Shown here in pieces: positions 8,197 to 14,494 of a stretch of DNA of 18,062 bases. This DNA comes from Gammaproteobacteria bacterium (GTDB lineage Bacteria; Pseudomonadota; Gammaproteobacteria; J044): NCBI GenBank assembly GCA_003696465.1, contig RFHG01000381.1, positions 1-18,062 of the forward strand, read 5' to 3'. The notes under the pieces are model-generated. The model was not told the origin of the DNA. It saw only the letters and a program-made list of their open reading frames with translations, and made no database searches. Position 1 is the first letter of the stretch. Every line of letters begins with the position of its first letter. Made by a program: the position numbers and the translations under genes.

Positions 8197-8783
8197 TGAC
8201 GGATTCGGCTTCGCTTGCCGTCACCCTCACCGGGCCGGACGGGCAGCGTCTGGAAACGCTCGCGGACCTGCTCCGGCCTGGCCTGCGGCTGGTGTCCATC
8301 GGCCTCAACCCGAGTCTTCCTTCGGTACAGAGGGGCTTCTACTTTGCCAATCCGGTCAATCGCTTCTGGAAGGCCATGAGTGCCTCCCGACTGGCAGGCA
8401 GGGAACTGGAGCCCGGTCCGGAGGCGATTCGCTGGCTGTTCGAGCAACGCGACATCGGCTTTACCGATGTGGTCAAGCGCCCCACGGCCGGCAGTGCGGC
8501 TCTGCGCGCGGCTGATTTTCGTCTCTGGGCGCCCGTATTGCTCGAAAAGCTCGAGCGGTACCGCCCGGGCATGGCCTGGTTTCATGGCCGCGTGGCCTGG
8601 AACCGCTTTGCCAGGGCGGTGGGGATACCGTTTTCCAACCGCAACTGGGGGTTGCAGGCAGAACGGGTCGCCGACATTCCGGTCTTTGTCAGCCCCAACC
8701 CGAGCCCTGCCAATGCCGCCTTTTCCCTCGATGACCTGATTGCCTGCTATAACGATCTGGCCGACCGGGTCGGGCTGTCCTGA
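8196..8783 (+). CDS. mug: Mug/TDG-family mismatch-specific uracil/thymine DNA glycosylase
   Basis: Predicted 195-aa family 2 uracil-DNA glycosylase that removes U or T from G mismatches and some alkylated bases. Motif A is SIGLNPSLPSVQ (34-45), corresponding to GINPG of Mug and TDG, with Asn38 as the catalytic water-activating residue. It is followed by GFYFANPVNRFWKA (47-60), DIGFTDVVKRPTAGS (86-100) and motif B SPNPSPANA (166-174), where E. coli Mug has NPSGLS; the altered motif B may shift base specificity. ATG 8196 (overlapping the previous stop as TGATG) is preferred over GTG 8193. A strong GC hairpin at 8804-8822 lies just downstream. Confidence 0.88.
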   Translation: MTDSASLAVTLTGPDGQRLETLADLLRPGLRLVSIGLNPSLPSVQRGFYFANPVNRFWKAMSASRLAGRELEPGPEAIRWLFEQRDIGFTDVVKRPTAGSAALRAADFRLWAPVLLEKLERYRPGMAWFHGRVAWNRFARAVGIPFSNRNWGLQAERVADIPVFVSPNPSPANAAFSLDDLIACYNDLADRVGLS

Positions 8784-8803
8784 AGATCCCCCGAAAACAC
8801 GAA

Positions 8804-8822
8804 GGGCCCCGAGAAGGGGCCC
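8804..8822. terminator. GC hairpin terminator between mug and the DUF2892 gene
   Basis: Seven-base arms GGGCCCC / GGGGCCC with a GAGAA loop. It lies 20 nt after mug and 25 nt after the convergent DUF2892 gene. A T-rich tail (TTCGTGTTTTC) is present only on the minus strand, so it should work best for the leftward gene; on the plus strand no U-tract follows. Confidence 0.6.
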
Positions 8823-8847
8823 CTGTCAGTTCCGGCCGAGGCTCGAT

Positions 8848-9051
8848 TCAGTGGAATGCCTCACCGGGTTTGGCGCCCAGCTTCTTGAGGATGGTGGCCA
8901 GCGGGCAGAAGCCGGTAAATGCCGACTGCAGCAGGTTGGCCCCGACAAAGGCAGTGAGCCACAGCCAGTTGATGTTGTGATACACGGCCAGTGCCAGGCT
9001 GACGAGAATGACGGTGCCGGCAAAGGCCAGGACGAGACGGTCGATGGTCAT
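8848..9051 (-). CDS. DUF2892 small inner-membrane protein
   Basis: A 67-aa protein of the DUF2892 family, the same module as the membrane tail of the E. coli rhodanese YgaP. Two hydrophobic helices (about 5-23 and 27-46) are joined by the short YHNINW loop. The second is followed by the family hallmark LLQSAFTGFCPLATILKKLG (40-59) with conserved Cys49, thought to handle sulfane sulfur in rhodanese-linked members. ATG 9051 is preceded by a GGAGG ribosome binding site at 9061-9065. No rhodanese or ArsR-type regulator gene is adjacent, but a perfect 6-bp-arm inverted repeat (9075-9090) overlaps its promoter region, so it is probably repressor-controlled. A sulfur role is inferred from the family. 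Confidence 0.88.
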   Translation of the reverse strand: MTIDRLVLAFAGTVILVSLALAVYHNINWLWLTAFVGANLLQSAFTGFCPLATILKKLGAKPGEAFH

Positions 9052-9074
9052 CTTGTTTTTCCTCCAGAAATAAT

Positions 9075-9090
9075 ATTAGCAAATGCTAAT
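9075..9090 (-). promoter_or_regulatory. Inverted-repeat operator upstream of the DUF2892 gene
   Basis: ATTAGC-AAAT-GCTAAT: perfect 6-bp arms with a 4-nt spacer, 24 nt upstream of the start codon. It overlaps the most likely -10 hexamers of the leftward promoter (TAATAT 9073-9078 or TATTAT 9070-9075), a position fit for a repressor. The AT-rich TTAG/CTAA dyad is of the general type bound by ArsR-family dimers such as YgaV/BigR; which protein binds is not known. Confidence 0.5.
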
Positions 9091-9147
9091 GTTCTGGCAG
9101 TAACAAGGCAAGATTCCCTGCATTGGTTATTGTTATGAGTTCCCTGT

Positions 9148-10455
9148 TCAGTCTCCGCGCAGGTCGATCGGCTGGTAGTCACGCGGCTGGCTGCCTACGT
9201 ACAGCTGGCGCGGACGGCCGATGCGCGATTCCGGATCCTGCATCATCTCGTTCCAGTGCGAGATCCAGCCCACGGTACGGGCCAGGGCGAAGATGACGGT
9301 GAACATGTTCATCGGGATGCCCAGCGCGCGCAGGATGATGCCGGAATAGAAGTCCACATTGGGGTAGAGCTTGCGCTCGATGAAGTACGGGTCCTCGAGC
9401 GCGATGCGTTCCAGCTCGAGCGCGACCTCGAACAGGGCACGGTGCTCGTTGTTGTCGTCCAGCTCGGCCAGTACCTCGTGGCACATCTTGCGGATGATGC
9501 GCGCGCGCGGGTCGTAGTTCTTGTATACCCGGTGGCCAAAGCCCATCAGGCGGAAGCTGTCGTTCTTGTCCTTGGCCCGCTCGATGAAGGGCTTGACGTC
9601 GCCCGTGGCCGTGATCTCCTCCAGCATGCGGATCACGGCCTCGTTGGCACCACCATGGGCAGGCCCCCACAGCGAGGCGATGCCGGCGGCAATGGCGGCG
9701 AACGGGTTGGCCTCGGAGCTGCCGGTCAGGCGCACGGTAGAGGTGGAGGCATTCTGTTCGTGATCGGCGTGCAGGATGAAGATGAGATCCAGCGCCCGTA
9801 CATGCAGGGGATCGGGGTGGTAGTCTTCGCTCGGCACGCCGAACATCATGTGCAGGAAATTCTCGGTATACGAGAGGTCGTTGCGCGGGTAGATGAAGGG
9901 CTGGCCGATGGAGTACTTGTAGCTCCAGGCCGCAATGGTCGGCATCTTGGCGATCATGCGGTAGGCCGAGATCTCGCGCTGGCGCGGATCGTGGACGTTG
10001 GTCGAGTCGTGGTAGAAGGCACTGAGCGCGCCGACGATGCCGACCATGATCGCCATCGGGTGGGCATCGTGCCGGAAGCCGCTGTAGAAGTTGCGCAGGG
10101 CCTCGTGCAGCATGGTGTGCTCGCGGATGATACCCATGAACTCGTCGAGCTGACCGCGCGTGGGCAGTTCGCCATACAGCAGCAGGTAGCAGACCTCCGG
10201 ATAGGTGCTGAACTCGGCCAGCTGCTCGATGGGGTAGCCGCGATACATGAGTATGCCCTTTTCGCCATCGATGAAGGTGATGGCACTGCGGCAGCTCGCG
10301 GTGGAGAGAAAGCCCGGGTCGTAGGTGAAGTAACCCAGTTCCCGGTACAGGCTGCGGATGTCGATGCACGACGGCCCCAGGGTAGGGTCGTGAATCGGCA
10401 ATTCGATCTGCTTGCCGCTCCGGTTGTCGGTCAGGGTGACGGTGTCCTTGCTCAT
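9148..10455 (-). CDS. gltA: Citrate synthase, hexameric (type II) GltA
   Basis: Citrate synthase of 435 aa condensing oxaloacetate and acetyl-CoA in the first TCA-cycle step. The catalytic triad is visible: His267 in GPAHGGAN, His308 in GFGHRVYK and Asp368 in NVDFYSG. The extra N-terminal domain, with GFLSTASCRSAITFIDGEKG, marks the Gram-negative hexameric type that is usually NADH-inhibited. The ATG at 10455 is preceded by GAGGAG and starts MSKDTVTL; a GTG at 10494 in frame would add 13 residues but lacks such a site. A TACAAT at 10493-10498 gives a leader of about 30 nt. No hairpin terminator is evident after the stop; the next leftward gene is the DUF2892 protein. Confidence 0.97.
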   Translation of the reverse strand: MSKDTVTLTDNRSGKQIELPIHDPTLGPSCIDIRSLYRELGYFTYDPGFLSTASCRSAITFIDGEKGILMYRGYPIEQLAEFSTYPEVCYLLLYGELPTRGQLDEFMGIIREHTMLHEALRNFYSGFRHDAHPMAIMVGIVGALSAFYHDSTNVHDPRQREISAYRMIAKMPTIAAWSYKYSIGQPFIYPRNDLSYTENFLHMMFGVPSEDYHPDPLHVRALDLIFILHADHEQNASTSTVRLTGSSEANPFAAIAAGIASLWGPAHGGANEAVIRMLEEITATGDVKPFIERAKDKNDSFRLMGFGHRVYKNYDPRARIIRKMCHEVLAELDDNNEHRALFEVALELERIALEDPYFIERKLYPNVDFYSGIILRALGIPMNMFTVIFALARTVGWISHWNEMMQDPESRIGRPRQLYVGSQPRDYQPIDLRGD

Positions 10456-10492
10456 GCCGGGCTCCTCGGCTGGTGGTTCATGCAGGAGGCCC

Positions 10493-10498
10493 ATTGTA
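10493..10498 (-). promoter_or_regulatory. Candidate gltA -10 (TACAAT)
   Basis: TACAAT on the minus strand, a 5/6 match, 37 nt before the gltA ATG. The bases before it (GGGG) resemble the lipase gene's GGGGATACAAT. No good -35 at 16-18 nt spacing. Confidence 0.4.
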
Positions 10499-10540
10499 CC
10501 CCAACTGCGGGGTCACGCAGTCATGGGCAGGGAGAAGAGA

Positions 10541-10560
10541 CCCCGGCCGGATGGCCGGGG
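10541..10560 (-). terminator. Rho-independent-like terminator after the DUF465 gene
   Basis: Perfect 8-bp GC stem CCCCGGCC-GGAT-GGCCGGGG starting 10 nt past the DUF465 stop. On the minus strand it is followed by the pyrimidine tract TCTCTTCTCCC, so the U-run is interrupted and efficiency is uncertain. It separates this gene from gltA. Confidence 0.6.
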
Positions 10561-10570
10561 CAGACCGGAT

Positions 10571-10810
10571 TCAGTGTGTCCTGAGCAGGGAGTAGAGCGT
10601 GTCCTTGAGATGCAGCCGCTGGCGCTTGAGGGCCTTGATCTGTTCCGCGTCGACGGCACGCCGGTGGCGCTGGATGTCCTGCACCGTTTCGGTGACCTGG
10701 TGGTAGCGTTCGATCAGTCTTCTTATCGAGGGATCCCGGTTTCCGATTGCCTCGATGCGATCGCGCAGTTCCGGGAGTTCGTGGTAGATATCGTGGTTCC
10801 AGCGAATCAT
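10571..10810 (-). CDS. DUF465 (YdcH-like) small coiled-coil protein
   Basis: A 79-aa protein of the DUF465 family (YdcH type), function unknown. It has the usual opening with an HELPELRDRI segment (10-19), then two long charged helices (20-52 and 55-79) and the family pattern LKRQRLHLKDTL (61-72). Length fits the family (about 70-80 aa). ATG 10810 has a near-perfect AAGGAGG ribosome binding site, so the longer frame from 10903 is not the real start. It stands alone, ending at a hairpin terminator. Its upstream region (10811-10990) holds overlapping inverted repeats. Confidence 0.82.
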   Translation of the reverse strand: MIRWNHDIYHELPELRDRIEAIGNRDPSIRRLIERYHQVTETVQDIQRHRRAVDAEQIKALKRQRLHLKDTLYSLLRTH

Positions 10811-10866
10811 GCGTCCTCCTTCTGTTTCCCTTGGCGGAACCAGTAGTCTAGACGTTTTTGCGGGTT

Positions 10867-10902
10867 TTGCAGGGGGGTTGGCGCCTGCAAGTAATTGTTG
10901 CA
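10867..10902. repeat. Overlapping inverted repeats upstream of the DUF465 gene
   Basis: TTGCAGG (10867-10873) pairs with CCTGCAA (10884-10890), 10-nt loop. The same second arm also offers TGCAA (10886-10890) to TTGCA (10898-10902), 7-nt loop. The two pairings exclude each other. They lie 57-92 nt ahead of the DUF465 start and about 90 nt after ispG. This could be an operator, an attenuator-like leader or the 3' end of the ispG transcript; no T-tract follows on either strand. Confidence 0.35.
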
Positions 10903-10990
10903 AAAGGAGTCTTTGTATATCAGGAGGTTGTGATGGAGAGTTTTCGGGCTGCTTGAGGACAGGGGGGCAAGTGGCGGATGGGCAAGCCGT

Positions 10991-12214
10991 TTAACCGCCG
11001 CTGCCGTAGCGACGGGCCACATAGTCCTCGATGATGCGCTTGAAGTCCTCGGCAATCGTGTCGCCCTTGAGGGTCGGGCCCTTCTCGCCGTCGATGTATA
11101 CCGGGGCCACCGGCCGCTCGCCGCTGCCGGGGAGGCTGATGCCAATGTCGGCATGCCGGCTTTCTCCCGGGCCATTGACCACGCAGCCCATGACGGCCAC
11201 CTTCATGGCGGCGGCCTCCGGATAGCGTGTCTGCCATTGCGGCATGCGTTCGCGCAGGTAGCCCTCCACCTCCTCGGCCAGACGCTGGAAATAGTCGCTG
11301 CTGGTCCGGCCGCAGCCGGGGCAGGCGATGACCTGGGGCGTGAACGAGCGCAGGCCGAGGCTTTGCAGGATCTCCTGCGCCACCCGTACCTCCTGAGTGC
11401 GCGGGGCACCGGGCTCGGGCGTGAGCGAGATGCGGATGGTGTCGCCGATGCCCTGTTGCAACAGAATGGACAGGGCGGCGGTCGAGGCGACGATGCCCTT
11501 GATGCCCATGCCGGCCTCGGTGAGGCCCAGGTGCAGGGGATAGTCACAGCGGGCGGCCAGATCGGAATAGACCGCAATCAGGTCCTGCACGCCGCTCATC
11601 TTGCACGAGAGGATGATGCGGTCATGCGCAAGGCCCAGTTCCTCCGCACGCCGTGCGCTCTCCAGCGCCGACTCGATGAGGGCGTCGTGGTTGATCCGTT
11701 CCAGTGGCAGGGGCTCGGGCAGGCGGGCGTTTTCATCCAGCTTGCGGGCGAGCAGTTCCTGGTCGAGCGAGCCCCAGTTGACGCCAATGCGCACCGGCTT
11801 TTCATACCGGCAGGCGAACTCGATCATCTGCGCGAACTGTTCGTCGCGCTTCGCGCCGCGACCCACATTGCCGGGGTTGATGCGGTACTTGGCCAGGGCC
11901 TCGGCACAGGCCGGGTATTTGGCGAGCAGGCGGTGGCCGTTGAAGTGGAAGTCGCCGATCAGGGGCACGTCGAGCCCCATCGCATCGAGCCGTTCGCGGA
12001 TCTCGGGCACCGCGGCCGCGGCCTCCTCGGTATTGACCGTGATGCGCACCAGCTCCGAGCCGGCCCGGGCCAGGTCGGCCACCTGTGCGGCCGTGCGCAG
12101 CGCATCGGCGGTGTCGGTATTGGTCATCGACTGCACCGCAACGGGCGCATCCCCGCCAATGACGACCGGCCCCACCCGGACCGGCACGGTACGATGGCGT
12201 GGAGCCGGGCTCAC
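10991..12214 (-). CDS. ispG: IspG (GcpE), 4-hydroxy-3-methylbut-2-en-1-yl diphosphate synthase
   Basis: IspG (407 aa) catalyses the reductive ring-opening of MEcPP to HMBPP, the penultimate step of the non-mevalonate isoprenoid pathway. N-terminal TIM-barrel motifs include VAVQSMTNTDT (25-35), DFHFNGH (88-94), INPGNVG (112-118) and GLTEAGMG (230-237). The [4Fe-4S] ligands are Cys298 and Cys301 (CPGC), Cys344 (GCVVNGPGE) and Glu351. The start is GTG 12214, which overlaps the TGA of the upstream lipase-like gene in a GTGA, so translation is probably coupled. The common gammaproteobacterial neighbours of ispG (rodZ, hisS) are absent here. Confidence 0.96.
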   Translation of the reverse strand: MSPAPRHRTVPVRVGPVVIGGDAPVAVQSMTNTDTADALRTAAQVADLARAGSELVRITVNTEEAAAAVPEIRERLDAMGLDVPLIGDFHFNGHRLLAKYPACAEALAKYRINPGNVGRGAKRDEQFAQMIEFACRYEKPVRIGVNWGSLDQELLARKLDENARLPEPLPLERINHDALIESALESARRAEELGLAHDRIILSCKMSGVQDLIAVYSDLAARCDYPLHLGLTEAGMGIKGIVASTAALSILLQQGIGDTIRISLTPEPGAPRTQEVRVAQEILQSLGLRSFTPQVIACPGCGRTSSDYFQRLAEEVEGYLRERMPQWQTRYPEAAAMKVAVMGCVVNGPGESRHADIGISLPGSGERPVAPVYIDGEKGPTLKGDTIAEDFKRIIEDYVARRYGSGG

Positions 12215-13053
12215 TGCTTCTTCGCCTCGGTGCCGGAGGCCAGTACTGCACGCTCGATCACGTCGGCAATGAGCGGGCCATCCGGGGGTGCCAGCTCATG
12301 ATCGCCGGGCACCAGCCAGGACCGGGCCCGGGGTCCAAGGGCCAGCACGTTGCGCAGATCCTGGCTGTAGCGCGGCACCGGCTTGAAGTCGCGGACCAGC
12401 GAACCGCCACGGCGTACCAGCGAGATCCACTGCACCGACTGCGGATGCGGCTGGCGGTTGAGCCAGAACAGGAACGAGCCCGGCCGCTCGCGCTGCAGGT
12501 CGTGATACAGGTCGCGGGAACGGTTGATGGTATCGGCACCCATCATCGGGGCCATGGCCTCGATTGGCGGGGTACGGCTGGCCAGGGCGGCCAGGTCGGC
12601 CTTGTCGCTGCCCAGATTGGGGCTGGCCAGAGTGATGACGGCGCGGACCGGAAGCTCCGGATGCGTCACTACCGCATGACGCGCGACTACACCACCTGCG
12701 GAATGGCCGAGCAGGATCAGCTTCTGTCCGGGGTGATCGGCACTGATTTTGCCGAGCAGGCCGACCAGCAGGCTGGACTGGACCGGAATCGGGGCCTCCG
12801 AGGGCAGGTCGACACGCACGAAGACCTTCTTGCCATTGGCGCGGGGTCCGAAGTGATGCGGGCCGGAAGGCGTCATGGTGTAGAGTCCGCCATCGGCCCA
12901 GCCGCGCTGGATCAGGCCCGGCAGCACGCCGTGGCGGACCCAGGTTTGCGCATTGCTGTGCCAGCCATGGATCAGGACCAGGACATCGGCCATGGCACCG
13001 ACCGGTGCCAGCATGAGGACGAGCAGGGCAGCAAGGAACAGGCGACGGGTCAT
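12211..13053 (-). CDS. Exported alpha/beta-hydrolase, lipase-like
   Basis: Predicted 280-aa serine hydrolase. It has a signal peptide with hydrophobic core 5-17 and a likely cleavage site AMA|D at 22/23. The oxyanion-loop motif is LVLIHGWHSNAQTW (25-38), the nucleophile Ser118 sits in LLGHSAGGVVARH (114-126), and LASPNLGSDKADL (142-154) follows as in PGAP1/lipase-class esterases. A C-terminal VPGDHE segment supplies a candidate catalytic His. ATG 13053 is preceded by GGAGG, which rules against the longer open frame from 13104. It is the promoter-proximal gene of a two-gene unit with ispG (4-nt GTGA overlap). Substrate unknown; a periplasmic lipid or polyester esterase is possible. Confidence 0.82.
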   Translation of the reverse strand: MTRRLFLAALLVLMLAPVGAMADVLVLIHGWHSNAQTWVRHGVLPGLIQRGWADGGLYTMTPSGPHHFGPRANGKKVFVRVDLPSEAPIPVQSSLLVGLLGKISADHPGQKLILLGHSAGGVVARHAVVTHPELPVRAVITLASPNLGSDKADLAALASRTPPIEAMAPMMGADTINRSRDLYHDLQRERPGSFLFWLNRQPHPQSVQWISLVRRGGSLVRDFKPVPRYSQDLRNVLALGPRARSWLVPGDHELAPPDGPLIADVIERAVLASGTEAKKQ

Positions 13054-13084
13054 GGCAGTGCCTCCAGCAAACGAACCGGAGGCG

Positions 13085-13113
13085 ATTGTATCCCCTGTGG
13101 CCACTGCTCACCA
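13085..13113 (-). promoter_or_regulatory. Candidate promoter of the lipase-ispG unit
   Basis: Minus-strand -10 TACAAT (13085-13090) with a weak -35 TGGTGA (13108-13113) at 17-nt spacing, 32 nt before the start codon. Confidence 0.4.
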
Positions 13114-13217
13114 GCAGGGACAGGACAGGTGCGGGATTTCAGGGGCCTCTCAACAACTCGACGCCATGATCGAACCTGTCGGGTGCAGGAGGCACATTCA
13201 TGAATTGCCCGGATCCT

Positions 13218-13904
13218 TCAGTCGGTCGCCGGGCAGCCGACAGCACTGCGCAACAGCGACTCCGGGACCGCTGCGGCGATGATATGGCCCGGATCCTGGC
13301 TCGAAGCACCAAGGGGGAAATACCAGCGTCGTTCGGTCTTCTCGCCCGTTGGCTTGACCTGGACATCGAGCAGGATGGCACGATCGCCAAAACAGCGCAG
13401 CCCGTGGATATTGCCATGAGCGGGGAAGGCGATGCTGGCCTGGTCTTCCATCAGGCGACGATAGTCCACCGGGCGCAGGTGGGCGGCGCGCTGGCTCAGG
13501 GCCAGGACATTGCTGGTGGGGCTGTAGCTGCGTACCTCCACCTCGCCGTCGATCACCAGCAAGGCATCCAGGGCACCGGGGTGGTCGTGGTAGGGCATGG
13601 TGGCATTGCCGGCCATGTGCAGGAGCCCGGCAGTGATCTGCTCCGAATCCAGCAGGGTGTGCCAGGACCACCCCTCGGCCGGGGGCGGCGCCTCGCGCAG
13701 ACGCTTGAGCAGGGTGCGGAATACCGCGGTACGGGCAAGATAGCGGCGCAGGTCGGCGATGGCCTCGCCAATGCGCTGCTGTGCAGCCTCGTCCCCCGTG
13801 GAGAGTTCAGGCCATTGCCGCAACAGGTCGAAGGCAAAACGCTCGATCCGTTCCTGGGCCTTGCTCAGTCTCGGTTGCGTCAGCGTGTCTTCCTGAATGC
13901 CCAT
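13218..13904 (-). CDS. Cupin protein resembling thiol dioxygenases (ADO/PCO/CDO type)
   Basis: A 228-aa protein with an N-terminal helical region (15-75) and a central cupin barrel. The first cupin motif is MPYHDHPGALDALLVIDGEV (103-122), giving metal ligands His106 and His108; the second is AHGNIHGLRC (162-171) with His167. The three-His set without the usual cupin glutamate, together with the HDHPG and GNIH...LLDV patterns, is what is seen in cysteamine and plant cysteine dioxygenases. It probably uses Fe(II) and O2 on a small thiol or an N-terminal Cys; substrate cannot be read from sequence. ATG 13904 has a CGGAG ribosome binding site. It is divergent from yjbQ and monocistronic. A non-enzymatic cupin is the alternative. 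Confidence 0.78.
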   Translation of the reverse strand: MGIQEDTLTQPRLSKAQERIERFAFDLLRQWPELSTGDEAAQQRIGEAIADLRRYLARTAVFRTLLKRLREAPPPAEGWSWHTLLDSEQITAGLLHMAGNATMPYHDHPGALDALLVIDGEVEVRSYSPTSNVLALSQRAAHLRPVDYRRLMEDQASIAFPAHGNIHGLRCFGDRAILLDVQVKPTGEKTERRWYFPLGASSQDPGHIIAAAVPESLLRSAVGCPATD

Positions 13905-13916
13905 CCCGATGCTCCG

Positions 13917-13945
13917 TTGTCAGCCCCGATTACCTGACATATAGT
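13917..13945 (+). promoter_or_regulatory. Sigma70-type promoter for yjbQ-mnmD
   Basis: -35 TTGTCA (13917-13922, 5/6) and -10 TATAGT (13940-13945, 5/6) with the ideal 17-nt spacer: the best promoter in the window. The expected start near 13952 gives a leader of about 126 nt before yjbQ. It begins just 13 nt from the divergent cupin start codon. Confidence 0.58.
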
Positions 13946-13955
13946 TCAAAAACCC

Positions 13956-14018
13956 ATGATCTGCCGTCCCTGGACGACGAATGGCACAAAATATGGGGGT
14001 TAACGGCCCATTTTGGGC
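13956..14018 (+). other. yjbQ leader: 15-codon ORF followed by a hairpin
   Basis: An ATG (13956) four bases after the predicted transcript start opens a 15-codon frame ending in TAA at 14001-14003. Three bases later lies a small hairpin, GCCCA-TTT-TGGGC (14006-14018). The layout resembles a translated leader, but there is no ribosome binding site and no amino-acid run, so a chance ORF is just as likely. Confidence 0.25.
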
Positions 14019-14077
14019 AGGATCGGCCCTCATGCAGTGCCTGCAGGGCCTTCCAGGGCATCCCGGAGCCTGAACCG

Positions 14078-14494
14078 ATGGTCCATCAGCAGCAATTCGA
14101 GGTTTCCACCCGTGGGCGGGGCACCACCGACATCACGGCGCAAGTGGCGGAAATCATCCGTGCGGCCGGCATTCGCCAGGGGCTTTGCCATGTCTTCTGC
14201 CACCACACCAGCGCCTCGCTGATCCTGTGCGAGAACGCCGACCCGCGGGTGCGGGTCGATCTGGAAACCTTCATGAGTCGCGTGGTACCTGACGGTGACC
14301 CCGCCTATATCCATGACGACGAGGGGCCGGACGACATGCCGGCGCACGTGCGCACGGTGCTGACCCAGAGCGGGCTGTCGATTCCGGTGGACGGCGGGCG
14401 AGACCTGCTCGGTACCTGGCAGGGCATCTACTTGTGGGAACACCGCACGCATCCGCATCGCCGGCGCATCACCGTGACCGTGATGGGCGAATGA
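14078..14494 (+). CDS. yjbQ: YjbQ family (UPF0047) protein
   Basis: YjbQ/UPF0047 protein of 138 aa (usual length). The family is annotated as 'secondary thiamine-phosphate synthase' because E. coli YjbQ shows weak thiamine-phosphate synthase activity; the physiological role is unsettled. The conserved set is complete: FCHHTSASLILCENADP (40-56), IHDDEGPDDMPAHVR (78-92) and LLGTWQGIYLWEHR (110-123), with histidines likely binding metal. ATG 14078 is preceded by GGAG at 14065-14068; the longer upstream frame is leader sequence. Its stop overlaps the mnmD ATG (ATGA), so the two are coupled. Confidence 0.93.
   Translation: MVHQQQFEVSTRGRGTTDITAQVAEIIRAAGIRQGLCHVFCHHTSASLILCENADPRVRVDLETFMSRVVPDGDPAYIHDDEGPDDMPAHVRTVLTQSGLSIPVDGGRDLLGTWQGIYLWEHRTHPHRRRITVTVMGE

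Noticed and set aside
9114..9146. Direct repeat TTCCCTG (9114-9120 and 9140-9146) downstream of gltA
   Set aside because: Seven bases is too short to distinguish from chance, with no dyad or T-tract nearby.
9256..10584. 442-codon plus-strand frame
   Set aside because: Mirror frame of gltA, whose catalytic residues are all on the opposite strand.
10908..10951. Plus-strand GGAGG plus short ORF near 10922-10951
   Set aside because: Only seven codons before a stop and no downstream gene on that strand.
13139..13199. Possible 20-aa minus-strand leader peptide before the lipase gene
   Set aside because: No ribosome binding site at proper spacing and it lies upstream of the better promoter candidate.
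13200..13937. Plus-strand 245-codon frame with an AGGAGG site 7 nt before its ATG
   Set aside because: The ribosome-binding-like sequence is attractive, but the protein is a repetitive antisense translation of the cupin gene with no recognisable motif. The ATG also lies in a 10-bp palindrome (13196-13205), so the match is probably chance.
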